A stretch of 64,000 bases of DNA from Pseudacidovorax intermedius (GTDB taxonomy: Bacteria > Pseudomonadota > Gammaproteobacteria > Burkholderiales > Burkholderiaceae_C), in the NCBI RefSeq assembly GCF_003350475.1, contig NZ_QQAV01000011.1, positions 62,001-126,000 on the forward strand. The letters run 5' to 3'. The notes under the pieces were generated by a model. It ran no database searches, was not told the origin of the DNA, and saw nothing but the letters and a program-made list of their open reading frames with translations. Of the stretch, positions 18,110 through 27,888 are shown piece after piece. A program made the position numbers and the translations under genes. How positions within the stretch are numbered: the stretch's first letter is position 1; each line of letters opens with the position of its first letter.

Positions 18110-18814
18110 ATGAGTCGGCTGCTCGACGTGGTCGGGCTGGGGCCGCGATTGCGTCGCTGGAAGGCGGCAGGCGCCGAAGCCGCGCTGGGCGTCCATGACC
18201 GTGCGCAGCTCGCGGGGCTTGCCTGGCAGGAAGCTCGTGCGCCGCTCGCGCAATCGGCATTGCTGTCTGCACTGCTCGCTCTGGTCAGTGTCGTCGTGGG
18301 CGTTGTCCTTTCCGCAGCCGTGGTCGTCCATTACTGGGACGGTCCGTTTCGCGTCCGCGCGGCCTGGTGGGTGGCTTTGGCATGGGCCATCGTCTGGGTC
18401 GTGTTGGTGGCCCTGCTGCTGGCGCGAGTGCGGAAGACATCGCAGGCGGTCCATCCGCTGACTCAGGAATTGCGGCGCGACCTGTCCGGGGGCGCTGACC
18501 CTGATGCCTCACCGGCGCCGCAAGACCCCGCGCAGGTCGCGGCGATGCGCGAAGAGGTTCTGGCACGAATCGCCGACCAGCGTGCACGGCGTGCGTTGCT
18601 GCAGGAGCGTCGTGCGGCGGCCGAGGCCGAGGCGGCTGCCCGTGCAGCAGCGCAACCGCCAGCGCAGCCTCTGTCGGCAACCGCCATGCGAATGGCGCGT
18701 GAGCACCCCATCGCAACCGGTGCTGCAGCCGCTGCCGTGGTGGCTGTGCTGGGCCCGCGGCGTCTAGTCCGCTGGGCCGGCTGGGCATTGCCTATCCTTT
18801 GGAAGCTGCGCTGA
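18110..18814 (+). CDS. YqjE-like phage-holin-superfamily protein fused to a YqjK-like domain
   Basis: Residues 1-125 form a YqjE/DUF1469 unit with two membrane helices (about 48-72 and 86-108: [20 protein letters not shown] and [20 protein letters not shown]). A linker and a charged helical region follow (about 145-195, [19 protein letters not shown]), and the C-terminus reads [19 protein letters not shown], resembling YqjK. E. coli encodes the two as separate genes, so this looks like a fusion. Its neighbour is the DUF883 gene, completing the yqjD-E-K order. Function is unknown; a role in envelope or stationary-phase physiology is inferred from the cluster. Confidence 0.75.
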   Translation: MSRLLDVVGLGPRLRRWKAAGAEAALGVHDRAQLAGLAWQEARAPLAQSALLSALLALVSVVVGVVLSAAVVVHYWDGPFRVRAAWWVALAWAIVWVVLVALLLARVRKTSQAVHPLTQELRRDLSGGADPDASPAPQDPAQVAAMREEVLARIADQRARRALLQERRAAAEAEAAARAAAQPPAQPLSATAMRMAREHPIATGAAAAAVVAVLGPRRLVRWAGWALPILWKLR

Positions 18815-18823
18815 AAGCCATCG

Positions 18824-18848
18824 AGGCCGGCTTGAAAGAAGCCGGTCT
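18824..18848. terminator. Hairpin between convergent genes
   Basis: AGGCCGGCTT (18824-18833) and AAGCCGGTCT (18839-18848) pair with one G-T wobble around a GAAAG loop. A pyrimidine-rich tract (CTCTCCCTTTCTC) follows on the plus strand. It lies between the YqjE/K-like gene and pyrD, which converge here. Confidence 0.5.
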
Positions 18849-18881
18849 CTCTCCCTTTCTCTGTCCCCGGTGTTGTACCGG

Positions 18882-19943
18882 TCAACGGGCGCGAAGCAGG
18901 GCCTTCGCCACCTCCTTCACCAAGCCCGGACCGCGGTAGATCAGGCCTGTGTAGACCTGCACCGCATCGGCCCCCGCGGCGATCTTGGCCTGCGCATCGG
19001 CACCGCTCAGGATGCCGCCGACGCCGATGATCGGGAAATCCGCTCCAAGCGCACCCCGCAGCTGCCGGATCACCCGGTTGCTCGCGTCGCGCACCGGTGC
19101 CCCGGACAGGCCGCCGGCTTCCTGCCCATGCGGCAGCCCTTGCACCGCATCGCGCGCCAGCGTGGTGTTGGTGGCGATCACGCCGTCCATGCCCTGGCGG
19201 CGCAGCGCGCCGGCGATCACCGCCACCTGCGCCTCGTCCAGGTCGGGGGCGATTTTCAGGAAGATGGGTGTGCGCTTGCCGGTGCGCTCATGCAGTTGCG
19301 CGCGCCGGTCGGCCAGTGCGCCCAGCAGGGCATCGAGGGCCTCATCGCTCTGCAGGCTGCGCAGATTGGCCGTGTTGGGGCTGGAGATGTTGACGGTCAC
19401 ATAGTCCGCGTAGGCATAGACGCCGTCCAGGCAGGCGAGGTAGTCGTCGGCGGCCCGTTCGATGGGCGTGCTCGCGTTCTTGCCGATGTTGAGGCCCAGC
19501 AGCATCGGCAGCCGGTCCCGGCGCTGTCGGAAGCGTGCACGTTGCACATTGGCGAGAAAGCTGTCCAGGCCTTCGTTGTTGAAGCCGAGGCGGTTGATGA
19601 GGGCCTCGGCCGCCGGCAGACGGAACATGCGCGGGCGGGCATTGCCGGGCTGAGGGCGCGGCGTGACCGTTCCCACCTCCACGAAGCCAAAGCCCATCGC
19701 GGCGAATGCGTCGATGCAGCGGGCGTTCTTGTCCAGGCCTGCGGCCAGCCCCACACGGTTAGGAAAGCGCAAGCCGGCGAGTTCGACCGGGTCTTCCACC
19801 CGGCGCACGCTGTAGAGCGCCGCCAGCGGCGTGTTCTGTGTCCGGGCCAACTGCGCCAGCGTCAGCTCGTGGGCATCCTCCGCATCCATGCGGAACAGCA
19901 AGGGACGGGCGAGGCCGTAGAGGCCGGTGGCGGGAGCGGGCAT
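18882..19943 (-). CDS. pyrD: Dihydroorotate dehydrogenase (quinone), class 2
   Basis: Membrane-associated FMN enzyme of pyrimidine synthesis that oxidises dihydroorotate with ubiquinone. The ATG at 19943 gives 353 residues. Visible are the N-terminal quinone-tunnel helix ([20 protein letters not shown]), the FMN-site start [20 protein letters not shown], the active-site loop [17 protein letters not shown] with the class 2 serine, and the C-terminal FMN-phosphate run [11 protein letters not shown]...[16 protein letters not shown]. The minus frame stays open beyond 19943 but has no family similarity there. It is divergent from rpiA across only 42 bases. Confidence 0.95.
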   Translation of the reverse strand: MPAPATGLYGLARPLLFRMDAEDAHELTLAQLARTQNTPLAALYSVRRVEDPVELAGLRFPNRVGLAAGLDKNARCIDAFAAMGFGFVEVGTVTPRPQPGNARPRMFRLPAAEALINRLGFNNEGLDSFLANVQRARFRQRRDRLPMLLGLNIGKNASTPIERAADDYLACLDGVYAYADYVTVNISSPNTANLRSLQSDEALDALLGALADRRAQLHERTGKRTPIFLKIAPDLDEAQVAVIAGALRRQGMDGVIATNTTLARDAVQGLPHGQEAGGLSGAPVRDASNRVIRQLRGALGADFPIIGVGGILSGADAQAKIAAGADAVQVYTGLIYRGPGLVKEVAKALLRAR

Positions 19944-19985
19944 CTGATAATTCGCGTTTTTTCGGACAACCCAGGATTCTCCCCG

Positions 19986-20672
19986 ATGCCCAACGCCGCC
20001 ATGACCCAGGATGAACTCAAGGCCCAGGTGGGCCGCGCCGCCCTCGACCACGTGGTCAGGGGCGAGATCGTGGGCGTCGGCACGGGCTCCACGGTCAACA
20101 AGTTCATCGAGGCACTCGCCACGATCCGCGACCAGATCAAGGGCGCCGTGTCCAGTTCGGAAGCCTCGACGCAGCGCCTGAAGGCCCTGGGCATTCCCGT
20201 GTTCGACAGCAACGAGGTCGATGAACTGGCGGCCTACATCGACGGTGCGGACGAGATCGACGGCCGCGGCTACATGGTCAAGGGCGGCGGCGCCGCGCTG
20301 ACCCGCGAGAAGATCGTCGCGGCCCAGTCGCGCCGCTTTGTCTGCATCGCCGACGCCTCCAAGCGTGTCGAGGTGCTGGGCCGCTTTCCGTTGCCGGTGG
20401 AGGTGATCCCGATGGCGGCTCGGCGGGTGGCGCGCCAGTTTGCGGCCGAGGGCGGCACGGCCACGCTGCGCATGAAGGACGGCCAGCCGCTGGTGACGGA
20501 CAACGGCCAGCACATCCTGGACGTGACCGGCCTGTCGATCCGTGAGCCGCTCGCTTTCGAGTCGGAGGTCAACCAGTGGCCGGGCGTGGTCACCGTGGGC
20601 GTCTTTGCGCACCAGAAGGCCAGCCTGTGCCTGCTGGCCACGCCGGAAGGCGTGCAGACCCTGCGCTATTGA
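19986..20672 (+). CDS. rpiA: Ribose-5-phosphate isomerase A
   Basis: Interconverts ribose 5-phosphate and ribulose 5-phosphate. It has 228 residues, the normal RpiA length. Motifs are the phosphate loop [16 protein letters not shown], the [10 protein letters not shown] loop, the catalytic [20 protein letters not shown] with the general-base Asp and Glu, and [11 protein letters not shown] with the catalytic lysine. The ATG at 19986 ([11 protein letters not shown]) or an internal ATG at 20001 could start it. The short divergent spacer with pyrD holds both promoters, tying two steps of nucleotide precursor supply together. Confidence 0.95.
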   Translation: MPNAAMTQDELKAQVGRAALDHVVRGEIVGVGTGSTVNKFIEALATIRDQIKGAVSSSEASTQRLKALGIPVFDSNEVDELAAYIDGADEIDGRGYMVKGGGAALTREKIVAAQSRRFVCIADASKRVEVLGRFPLPVEVIPMAARRVARQFAAEGGTATLRMKDGQPLVTDNGQHILDVTGLSIREPLAFESEVNQWPGVVTVGVFAHQKASLCLLATPEGVQTLRY

Positions 20673-20701
20673 CCGCTGGCCGGGGCACGCTGGCCCCGCG
20701 T

Positions 20702-21352
20702 TCAGAAGCGGATGCCTGCCGGATTGCCGGGCGTCGGCCCGGTTGGTGGCGGAATGATGGGCGCCGGCGCCTCGGAGGCTGGCGGCGCGGCCGGTGCGGG
20801 CACGGGCGCAATGAGCGGGCGGGCCTGGGGCGGGGTGTACGCCGGCGGCAGACTGTTGCGGCCCGGATAGCCGGCCGCATCGAGATACTGCGACCACTGT
20901 GCATCGGCATAGCCGCGCAGTTGCTGGCTGCCGATGGTCAGCAGCGGCAGGCCGGTCTGGCCGCTGAGGCGCTGCAGCGCCTCGATCTCCGCATTGGTAT
21001 TGACCGTGCGCTCCTGGAAGGGGATGCCGCGACTGCGAAGCAAGGAGCGCCCTTCATCGCAGGGCGCGCAGTCTCGCTGGGTGTAGAGCGTGACCGGGTA
21101 GCGTTGCACAAGCTGCCGCAGCTCGAAGGACAGGGCGGCCGCGCCTGTGTCGATGTCGTTGCCGCTGGGGGCTTCGACCGGGCGGGCGGCCGCCGAGGGA
21201 GCACGGTCCGAGAACGTGACCCGGCCCTGCGCGTCGACGGAGCGGTACAGAGGCTGGGCGCGCGCCGCGCCCCACAGCCCGGCGGCAGCCATGCCCACGG
21301 CGAGCAGCCACGCAGTCCGGCGCAGGGTGGGGGCGGCGGGCATTGCGCTCAC
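20702..21352 (-). CDS. Exported DUF4124 - glutaredoxin-like fusion protein
   Basis: Predicted exported protein of 216 residues. An N-terminal signal segment ([20 protein letters not shown]) is followed by a DUF4124 unit ([19 protein letters not shown]) and a glutaredoxin/thioredoxin-fold domain with the redox motif CAPC ([20 protein letters not shown]) and cis-Pro region [17 protein letters not shown] Pro/Ala-rich tail of about 45 residues ends it. A GTG at 21352 overlaps the prlC stop as GTGA and has GAAGAAG upstream, so it is preferred over the ATG at 21343. Likely an envelope thiol protein; substrate unknown. Confidence 0.78.
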   Translation of the reverse strand: MSAMPAAPTLRRTAWLLAVGMAAAGLWGAARAQPLYRSVDAQGRVTFSDRAPSAAARPVEAPSGNDIDTGAAALSFELRQLVQRYPVTLYTQRDCAPCDEGRSLLRSRGIPFQERTVNTNAEIEALQRLSGQTGLPLLTIGSQQLRGYADAQWSQYLDAAGYPGRNSLPPAYTPPQARPLIAPVPAPAAPPASEAPAPIIPPPTGPTPGNPAGIRF

Positions 21353-23424
21353 GCCAGCGCTTCTTCTGCGAGCGGCTCGCTCATGCCCTGGTGGCGCAGC
21401 AGGGCGTCGATGCTCGGCTCGCGACCGCGGAAGGCCTTGAACGATTCCATCGCGCTGCGGCTGCCGCCCGCTTCCAGGATCGCTTCGCGGTAGCGGCGGC
21501 CGGTCTCCACGCTGGGCAGGCCCTGGGCATCGACCGTCTCCTCGAAGGCCGCATAGGCGTCCGCCGACAGCACCTCGGCCCACTTGTAGCTGTAGTACCC
21601 GGCCGCATAGCCGCCCGAGAAGATGTGGGTGAAGGTCATGGGCGTGCGGCTGAATGCGGGCGAGGGCAGCACGGCCACCTCGGTGCGCACTTCGTTCAAC
21701 AGCGCCATCACGGCGCCGGGCTGGGCCGCGCTCGCATCCAACTGGGTGTGCAGCAGCATGTCGAACAGGGCGAACTCGATCTGGCGCAGCGTCTGCATGC
21801 CGCTCTGGAAGTTCTTGGCGGCGATCATCTTGTCGTAGAGCGCGCGGGGCAGCGGCGCACCGGTATCGACATGGGCCGTCATGTTCTGCAGCACGTCCCA
21901 TTCCCAGCAGAAGTTCTCCATGAACTGGCTGGGCAGCTCGACCGCGTCCCACTCCACGCCGCTGATGCCCGACACGTCGTGCTCGTTCACCTGCGTCAGC
22001 ATGTGGTGCAGGCCGTGGCCGAATTCGTGGAAGAGGGTGATGACGTCGTCGTGCGTGAGCAGCGGCGGCTTGCCGTCCACACCCTCCGCGAAGTTGCACA
22101 CGAGGTGGGCGACGGGCGTCTGCAGCCGCTGGTCGTCGGGGCGCAGCCAGCGTGCGCGCACGTCGTCCATCCAGGCACCGCCGCGCTTGGCCGCGCGGGC
22201 CGAGGGGTCTAGGTAGAACTGGCCCACCTTCTGCACGCCGTCCGGCGTCTGTCGCTCGATGCGGTAGAAGACCACGCTGGGGTGCCACACCGGCGCATCG
22301 TCGCGGCGGATCTGCACCTCGAACAGGTTCTGCACGATTTTGAAAAGGCCATCGAGCACCTTGGGCGCCGGGAAGTAGGGCTTGACCTCCTGCTCGCTGA
22401 AGGCGTAGCGGGCTTCCTTGAGCTTTTCGCCGATGTAGCTCCAGTCCCAGGGTTGCGGATCGGCGATGCCGAGTTCGCGGCTGGCGAAGTCGCGCAGCTG
22501 CACCACGTCACGCTGGCCGTAGGGCTTGGCCTTGGCCGCCAGGTCGCGCAGGAAGCCGATCACCTGCTCGGGCGATTCCGCCATCTTGGGCACCACCGAC
22601 AGTTGGCCGAAGTTACGGTAGCCCAGCAGTTGCGCCTCTTCCTGGCGCAGCTTCAGGATCTCGAGGATGAGCGGGGTGTTGTCGAAGGCCGGGTCGCCGA
22701 ACTCGCTGGCACGGGTCACATAGGCACGGTAGAGGCGCTCGCGCAGCGCGCTGCTGCGGGCGAACTGCATCACCGGCAGGTAGCAGGGCATCTTGAGCGT
22801 GAGCTTGTAGCCGGCTTTGCCCTCGGCTTCCGCCGCGGCGCGGGCGGCGGCGACCACGTCAGGAGGGACGCCGTCCAGTTCCGACAGATCGGCGTAGTGC
22901 GCGAAGGCGTCGGTGGCGTCCAGCGCGTGCTCGCTGAACTTCTGGCTCAGCTCGGCCTGGCGCTCCTGGATCTCGGCATAGCGCTCGCGCGCGGCCCCTT
23001 GCAGCTCGGCGCCACCGAGCACGAAGTTGCGCATCGCATTGGCGTGGGCCTTGCGCTGCTCGGCATTGAGCGTGGCCACGTCGATGCCCTTGTACTTGGC
23101 ATAGAGGCGCTCGTCGGCACCCAGGCGCGTCCAGAAGGCGGTGACGCGCGGCATGGCCTCGTTGTAGGCGGCGCGCAGCGCGGGCGTGTCGGCCACGGCG
23201 TTGAGGTGACCGACCGTGCCCCAGGCGCGGCCCAGGCGCTCCGTTGCCACATCGAGCACGCGGGCGATGGCCGTCCATTCGGAGGGAAAGTTGGGCGCCG
23301 TGACCTGCTCCAGGGCCGCTTCAGCTTGCTTCAAAAGGGCGTCGATGGCGGGCGCCACATGTTCGGGCTGGATGCGGTCGAACAGGGGCAGATCGGAGAA
23401 GTCGAGCAGCGGATTGGAGGTCAT
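21349..23424 (-). CDS. prlC: Oligopeptidase A (M3 metallopeptidase)
   Basis: Cytosolic zinc oligopeptidase that degrades signal peptides and short peptides. It has 691 residues. The zinc motif is HEFGHGLHHML with the third ligand Glu in the downstream GVEWDAVELPSQFMENF. Upstream marks include SELDGVPPDVVAAARAAAEA and YLPVMQFARSSALRERLYRA, and the late GYAAGYYSYKWAEVLSADAY is typical of the M3 family. The ATG at 23424 (MTSNPLLDFSDLPLFDRI) matches the family N-terminus. It is translationally coupled to the downstream DUF4124-glutaredoxin gene. Confidence 0.95.
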   Translation of the reverse strand: MTSNPLLDFSDLPLFDRIQPEHVAPAIDALLKQAEAALEQVTAPNFPSEWTAIARVLDVATERLGRAWGTVGHLNAVADTPALRAAYNEAMPRVTAFWTRLGADERLYAKYKGIDVATLNAEQRKAHANAMRNFVLGGAELQGAARERYAEIQERQAELSQKFSEHALDATDAFAHYADLSELDGVPPDVVAAARAAAEAEGKAGYKLTLKMPCYLPVMQFARSSALRERLYRAYVTRASEFGDPAFDNTPLILEILKLRQEEAQLLGYRNFGQLSVVPKMAESPEQVIGFLRDLAAKAKPYGQRDVVQLRDFASRELGIADPQPWDWSYIGEKLKEARYAFSEQEVKPYFPAPKVLDGLFKIVQNLFEVQIRRDDAPVWHPSVVFYRIERQTPDGVQKVGQFYLDPSARAAKRGGAWMDDVRARWLRPDDQRLQTPVAHLVCNFAEGVDGKPPLLTHDDVITLFHEFGHGLHHMLTQVNEHDVSGISGVEWDAVELPSQFMENFCWEWDVLQNMTAHVDTGAPLPRALYDKMIAAKNFQSGMQTLRQIEFALFDMLLHTQLDASAAQPGAVMALLNEVRTEVAVLPSPAFSRTPMTFTHIFSGGYAAGYYSYKWAEVLSADAYAAFEETVDAQGLPSVETGRRYREAILEAGGSRSAMESFKAFRGREPSIDALLRHQGMSEPLAEEALA

Positions 23425-23520
23425 GCTGCCGATTTTGAGGCAAAGGCCGCGCCTTCAAGCGCCCGACCTCACCATGGCCGCGATGCAGGCCGGCTATTGA
23501 GCGCCGACCTCGGCGTCCTG

Positions 23521-24375
23521 TCAGGCTGCGGCGACGCGCTCGGCCGATTCGAGCGTGTTGACCAGCAGCATGGTCACCGTCATCGGGCCCACGCCGCCGG
23601 GCACCGGCGTGATCCAGCCGGCCACTTCCTTGACGGCGGCGAAGTCCACGTCGCCGCAGAGCTTGCCCTGCTCGTTGCGGTTCATGCCCACGTCGATCAC
23701 GATGGCGCCGGGCTTGACCATGTCGGCCGTCACCGTGTTACGGCGGCCCACGGCGGCGACCACGATGTCGGCCTGGCGCACATGGTGGGCCAGGTCGGCG
23801 GTGGCGCTGTGGCAGATGGTGACGGTGGCGTTCTTGGCCAGCAGCATCAGCGCCATCGGCTTGCCCACGTTGTTGCTGCGGCCGATGACCACGGCATGCT
23901 TGCCCTTGATGGGCACGCCGGTGCTCTCCAGCAGCTTGACGCAGCCATAGGGCGTGCAGGACCAGAAGCCCGGCAGGCCGGTCATCAGCGCGCCGGCGCT
24001 GGCCACATGGAAGCCGTCCACGTCCTTCTCGGCCGCGATGGTCTCGATGACCTTGTCGGCATCGATGTGCTTCGGCAGCGGCAGTTGCACCAGGATGCCG
24101 TGGATCGCCGGATCGGCATTGAGGGCGCGCACCCGCTCCAGCAGGTCCGCCTCGGTCATCGTGGCCTCGTAGCGCTCCAGCACCGAGTGCATGCCGGCCT
24201 GCTGGCAGGCCTCGACCTTCTTGCCCACGTACACCTGGCTGGCCGGATCTTCGCCGACCAGGATCACCGCCAGGCCCGGCGTGATGCCGCGGGCCTTGAG
24301 GGCGGCGGTGCGTCCGGCCACTTCGGCGCGGATCGTGCGGGCCACGGCATTGCCGTCGATGAGTTGTGCGGTCAT
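23521..24375 (-). CDS. folD: Bifunctional methylenetetrahydrofolate dehydrogenase/cyclohydrolase
   Basis: Interconverts 5,10-methylene-, methenyl- and 10-formyl-tetrahydrofolate with NADP. It has 284 residues, typical of FolD. Motifs are the active-site run [17 protein letters not shown] with the catalytic lysine, [13 protein letters not shown], and the dinucleotide loop [18 protein letters not shown], ending with [18 protein letters not shown]. It is preceded on the same strand by the response-regulator gene, but a strong hairpin terminator stands between them, so folD probably has its own promoter in the 86-base gap. Confidence 0.95.
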   Translation of the reverse strand: MTAQLIDGNAVARTIRAEVAGRTAALKARGITPGLAVILVGEDPASQVYVGKKVEACQQAGMHSVLERYEATMTEADLLERVRALNADPAIHGILVQLPLPKHIDADKVIETIAAEKDVDGFHVASAGALMTGLPGFWSCTPYGCVKLLESTGVPIKGKHAVVIGRSNNVGKPMALMLLAKNATVTICHSATADLAHHVRQADIVVAAVGRRNTVTADMVKPGAIVIDVGMNRNEQGKLCGDVDFAAVKEVAGWITPVPGGVGPMTVTMLLVNTLESAERVAAA

Positions 24376-24396
24376 GGGAGGTGCTGGAAAGTGGAA

Positions 24397-24430
24397 TGAA
24401 AAACGCCCGCGGCCAAGGCCGAACGGGCGT
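24397..24430 (-). terminator. Rho-independent terminator of the two-component operon
   Basis: On the minus strand ACGCCCG pairs with CGGGCGT (24430-24424 with 24409-24403), with an inner CGGCC/GGCCG stem, followed directly by a run of T residues. It lies between the response regulator and folD. Confidence 0.75.
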
Positions 24431-24461
24431 GGTGAGGGAGCGGCGGGGCGTTGCGGCGGCG

Positions 24462-25085
24462 TCAGGCCTTGGCGGTCTGGCCCAGGGCGATCTTCAGCAG
24501 ATCGGCCACCGTGTTGGCGTTGAGCTTTTCCATGATGTTGGCGCGGTGCGCCTCCACCGTCTTGATGCTGATGCCCAGGTCGTCGGCGATCTGCTTGTTG
24601 AGGCGGCCGGCGACGATGCGCTCGAGCACCTGCGATTCGCGGCCGGTGAGCTTGGACAGCAGGGCGTCGCGGCTGGCCGATTGCTGGTACTGCGCGAAGG
24701 CGGTGCGGGCGTGTTCGAGCATGCGCTCGACCAGCGACACCAGCGCCTCTTCGTTGAAGGGCTTCTGGATGAAGTCCATCGCGCCCTTCTTCATCGAATC
24801 GACCGCCATTGGCACGTCGCCATGGCCGGTGATGACCACGATGGGCAGCGGCGACTTGCGCTCGATGAGCTTGTCCTGCAGTTCCAGGCCCGACATACCG
24901 GCCATGCGGATGTCGACGATCAGGCAGGCCACTTCGCGCGGGTCGTAGCGGGCCAGGAAGGACTCGGCGGATTCGAAGCAGCGGACCCGATAGTCCTTGC
25001 CTTCGAGCAGCCACTGGAGCGAGTCGCGGACGGCCTCGTCGTCGTCCACCACATAGACCGTGCCCTTCTTGGGGATCAAACTCAT
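24462..25085 (-). CDS. FixJ/NarL-type response regulator
   Basis: Two-component regulator of 207 residues. The receiver domain (about 8-125) has the acidic pocket DDDE (14-17), the phosphoacceptor Asp58 in [13 protein letters not shown], Thr in [13 protein letters not shown] and Lys in [12 protein letters not shown]. The C-terminal LuxR-type helix-turn-helix (about 140-200) reads [20 protein letters not shown] then [20 protein letters not shown]. This is the FixJ/TodT subgroup. It is translated 17 bases after the sensor kinase and shares its operon. The operon is divergent from aceE, so PDH is a candidate target. Confidence 0.92.
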   Translation of the reverse strand: MSLIPKKGTVYVVDDDEAVRDSLQWLLEGKDYRVRCFESAESFLARYDPREVACLIVDIRMAGMSGLELQDKLIERKSPLPIVVITGHGDVPMAVDSMKKGAMDFIQKPFNEEALVSLVERMLEHARTAFAQYQQSASRDALLSKLTGRESQVLERIVAGRLNKQIADDLGISIKTVEAHRANIMEKLNANTVADLLKIALGQTAKA

Positions 25086-25102
25086 GCGCTTACCTTTGCC
25101 TC

Positions 25103-27697
25103 TCAGGAGATCGAGGAGCCTGCGCCGGCCTTGCCTGCCGCGGCGGGCGGCTGGCCGGTGGCGGTCCAGTCGGGGGAACGGTCGTCGGTCGCTACGGAAT
25201 CCGGAGCGCCGTCCACTGGAATCCAGAAGGAGAAACGGCAGCCGACGACCTCCGATCCATTGTAGAGGTTCTCCGCCTGCATCCTGCCCTTGTGCGACTC
25301 GACGATGCTGCGGCAGAGGTTGAGGCCGATGCCCATGCCTTCTGCCTTGGTGGAGAAGAAGGCCTCGAAGAGCCGCTCCATCACCTCGGGTGCCAGGCCC
25401 TTGCCGGTATCCTGCACGGCGAACTCGATGGCCTGGTGGCCCTCGACCCTTCGCGGCACCACGCGCAGTTCGACCGTGCGCCGTGCGGGAGGCCGCCGGG
25501 CCATGTCGATGGACTCGGCGGCGTTCTTCATCAGGTTGACCAGCACCTGCTCGATGAGGATGGGGTCGACATGCACCGTCGGCAACCGTGCCGCCACATA
25601 GTGGTTGAGCCGCACGTTGCGGCGCTTGAGCTCGATGCCGGCCAGCTCCACCGCCTCGCTCACCATGGTGGCCACCTCGGCGGGCGTGCGGTTGGGCTCG
25701 CTGCGTTTCACGAAGGTGCGGATCCGCTGGATGATCTGGCCCGCCCGCTGCGCCTGCTTGACCGTTTTTTCCAGTGCGCCCAACAGGGCCTCGGTGTCGA
25801 TCTGCTGGCCGCGGATGCGCGACATCATGCCGTTGCAGTAGTTGCTGATGGCGGCGAGCGGCTGGTTCAACTCGTGCGCCACGCTGGAGGCCATCTCGCC
25901 CATCGTGATCAGGCGGCTGGCGGACTGGGCCCGGTCGGCCTGCTGGGCGGCTTGTTCCTCGGCGTCGCGGCGGGCGGTGATGTCGGTGGCGATCACCAAC
26001 TGCGCCAGGCGGCCGTCCACCCAGGTCAGGTAGCGCGAGCGCACCTCCAGCCACTTGTTGAGGTGCGGCACGAAGATCTCGTTGTTGGCCAGTTGGGCGG
26101 CCGTGAGCGCGTCGGTGGGCAGGCCGGCCAGCGGGTCGACGTCGTCCAGGTCGTTCCCGTGGCTGGGCGAGGGCGCGGCCCCGGCCTGCGCGACCATGCC
26201 CAGGTGGCCCACCGTGTCCGAGCCGAACCAGGCCCGGTACATCTTGTTGGCGAAGAGCAGTTCCTCGCTGCCCAGCGGCGCCACCGACACCGAGGCGTCC
26301 AGCGCCTCCAGCACGGTGGTGAAACGCTCGTGGGAGGCTGACAACTGCTCGCGGATACGGGTCGGCTCCGTGATGTCGGTCATCGACGTCATCCAGCCCG
26401 TCTGGTGGCCGTGGGCGTCGACCAGTGGTGACACGTACAGCCGGGCCGGGAAGATCGTGCCGTTCTTGCGCCGCACCCGCACCTGGAAGCCGCCCGGCAA
26501 CGCCCGGCCGTGGATCTCCTCCTCCAGGCGCTCGTTCATGAGTTCGGTGTCGGTCTCCAGCCAGTAGGGGAAGGGCGGCTTGCGGCCGACGAGTTCTTCC
26601 TCGCTCCAGCCGGTCATGGTGCAGAAGGCGGCGTTGACATAGCTGATGCTGCCGTCCAGGTCGAGCACGCGCATGCCGGTCAGCATGGAGTTTTCCATGG
26701 CGCGGCGGAAGTTGGTCTCGGCCTGCAGCGCCTGCTGAGCGGCCAGGCGCCGGCGGGTGTGCCGCCAGGTGCCCATCAGCAGGCCGCTGGTCAGCACCGA
26801 CAGCGCCGCCACCAGCCAGAAGAGCCCGTTGCCGATCAGGCCAAGCGAGGTGCGCCAGGCCTGCGCCCGCAGCACCAGGCTGTTGCCGACCGGCGAGACG
26901 GGCACCTCGTATTCATTGGTGGGCTCTGCCCAGGGCAGCGGCCGCGATTCGGCCGGGCTGCGGCTGTTGGTCGTCGTGCCGGCCAGCAGCTTGCCGGTGC
27001 TGTCCAGCAGCGAGACGGCGTACTTGGCCGAGACCTCGGGCGGGATGCCGTAGCGCAGCAGCCCGTCGACCGAGAACTCGCCCAGCACCGTGCCCGCGAA
27101 CAGGCCCTGGTCGAACAGGGGAATGTGAAGCTGCAGCGGCGCCGTGCGGTCGCCCGTGGCGTTGGGCTGCGAGTAGACCGGCTGGGCCAACTCGCGCGCG
27201 AGCGCGTAGTGGGTCTCGATGTCGCCTGGCCGCAGCAGGTCGCCGGCCATGTGCTGCTGCGCGGGCGGCACGCTGGGCGAGGCATAGGTTGCGCGCCAGA
27301 CCCGCCGGTCGTCGATCCAGCTGACCGCCTGCAGTTCCGGGAACTGGCTGACCAGCGACTCGGCGCGGCTGGTGAATTCGATGGCGTCGACTTCATGGTT
27401 GCTGGCGTCGCGCGCCAGACGCATCAGCTGCTCCTGCCGCTCCAGAAGGCGCAGGCGCAACCGCTGCTGCGCATATTCGACATCGCGGCGCACGGATTCG
27501 CGTTCGCGCTCCAGTTCCTCGGCCCGCAGATACCAGAAGGCCGCCACGATGGCGGCCAGGAAGAGCAGCACTGCGGCCATCGGCACCAGCATCGCCACAC
27601 TGTCTTGCAGCGGCGGGGTCTGGCGTTTCCACCAGCGTTGCCACCACGACACGAGTGGGAGAGGATGGCCGGCGGTGGGCTCGGGGGGGGAACGCAT
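25103..27697 (-). CDS. Membrane PAS-domain sensor histidine kinase (FixL/DctB-like)
   Basis: The 864-residue sensor has two membrane helices (about 34-56 and 288-310) flanking a 230-residue periplasmic sensor region of mixed fold. Two PAS domains follow (about 330-450, ending in MTSMTDITEPTRIREQL, and about 455-580), then a HisKA helix with phospho-accepting His608 in VAHELNQPLAAI, and an ATPase domain with VNLMKNAAES, VQDTGKGLAPEVMERLFEAF and GMGIGLNLCRSIVESHKG. The HELNQPL signature is that of FixL/DctB kinases, whose ligands are small carboxylates or gases. The ligand here is unknown. It is divergent from aceE across 191 bases and co-transcribed with the response regulator. Confidence 0.92.
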   Translation of the reverse strand: MRSPPEPTAGHPLPLVSWWQRWWKRQTPPLQDSVAMLVPMAAVLLFLAAIVAAFWYLRAEELERERESVRRDVEYAQQRLRLRLLERQEQLMRLARDASNHEVDAIEFTSRAESLVSQFPELQAVSWIDDRRVWRATYASPSVPPAQQHMAGDLLRPGDIETHYALARELAQPVYSQPNATGDRTAPLQLHIPLFDQGLFAGTVLGEFSVDGLLRYGIPPEVSAKYAVSLLDSTGKLLAGTTTNSRSPAESRPLPWAEPTNEYEVPVSPVGNSLVLRAQAWRTSLGLIGNGLFWLVAALSVLTSGLLMGTWRHTRRRLAAQQALQAETNFRRAMENSMLTGMRVLDLDGSISYVNAAFCTMTGWSEEELVGRKPPFPYWLETDTELMNERLEEEIHGRALPGGFQVRVRRKNGTIFPARLYVSPLVDAHGHQTGWMTSMTDITEPTRIREQLSASHERFTTVLEALDASVSVAPLGSEELLFANKMYRAWFGSDTVGHLGMVAQAGAAPSPSHGNDLDDVDPLAGLPTDALTAAQLANNEIFVPHLNKWLEVRSRYLTWVDGRLAQLVIATDITARRDAEEQAAQQADRAQSASRLITMGEMASSVAHELNQPLAAISNYCNGMMSRIRGQQIDTEALLGALEKTVKQAQRAGQIIQRIRTFVKRSEPNRTPAEVATMVSEAVELAGIELKRRNVRLNHYVAARLPTVHVDPILIEQVLVNLMKNAAESIDMARRPPARRTVELRVVPRRVEGHQAIEFAVQDTGKGLAPEVMERLFEAFFSTKAEGMGIGLNLCRSIVESHKGRMQAENLYNGSEVVGCRFSFWIPVDGAPDSVATDDRSPDWTATGQPPAAAGKAGAGSSIS

Positions 27698-27739
27698 CGC
27701 GCGAGTTTAGAAGAGCGCCTGCCCGGCCATTTCTGCTGC

Positions 27740-27810
27740 AGAGCAGCATTAATTTCATATTAAGAAATGCCATGGCACCATTTGGAATCGCCATTTTTTT
27801 ATGAGACACT
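27740..27810. promoter_or_regulatory. AT-rich divergent promoter region between sensor kinase and aceE
   Basis: This is the only strongly AT-rich stretch in the 191-base gap. It contains TTAATTTCATATTAA-like DNA, a perfect 10-base palindrome TGCCATGGCA (27768-27777) and a T7 tract followed by ATGAGAC. It must hold the promoters for both aceE and the kinase operon. I could not assign -35/-10 boxes with confidence. Confidence 0.45.
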
Positions 27811-27888
27811 GCGCCGCCCGCGCGATGCGGCCTTTCTTCCTCTCTCAATTAACGTACGCCACGTACACACCGATTCAAGGAGACCCGG

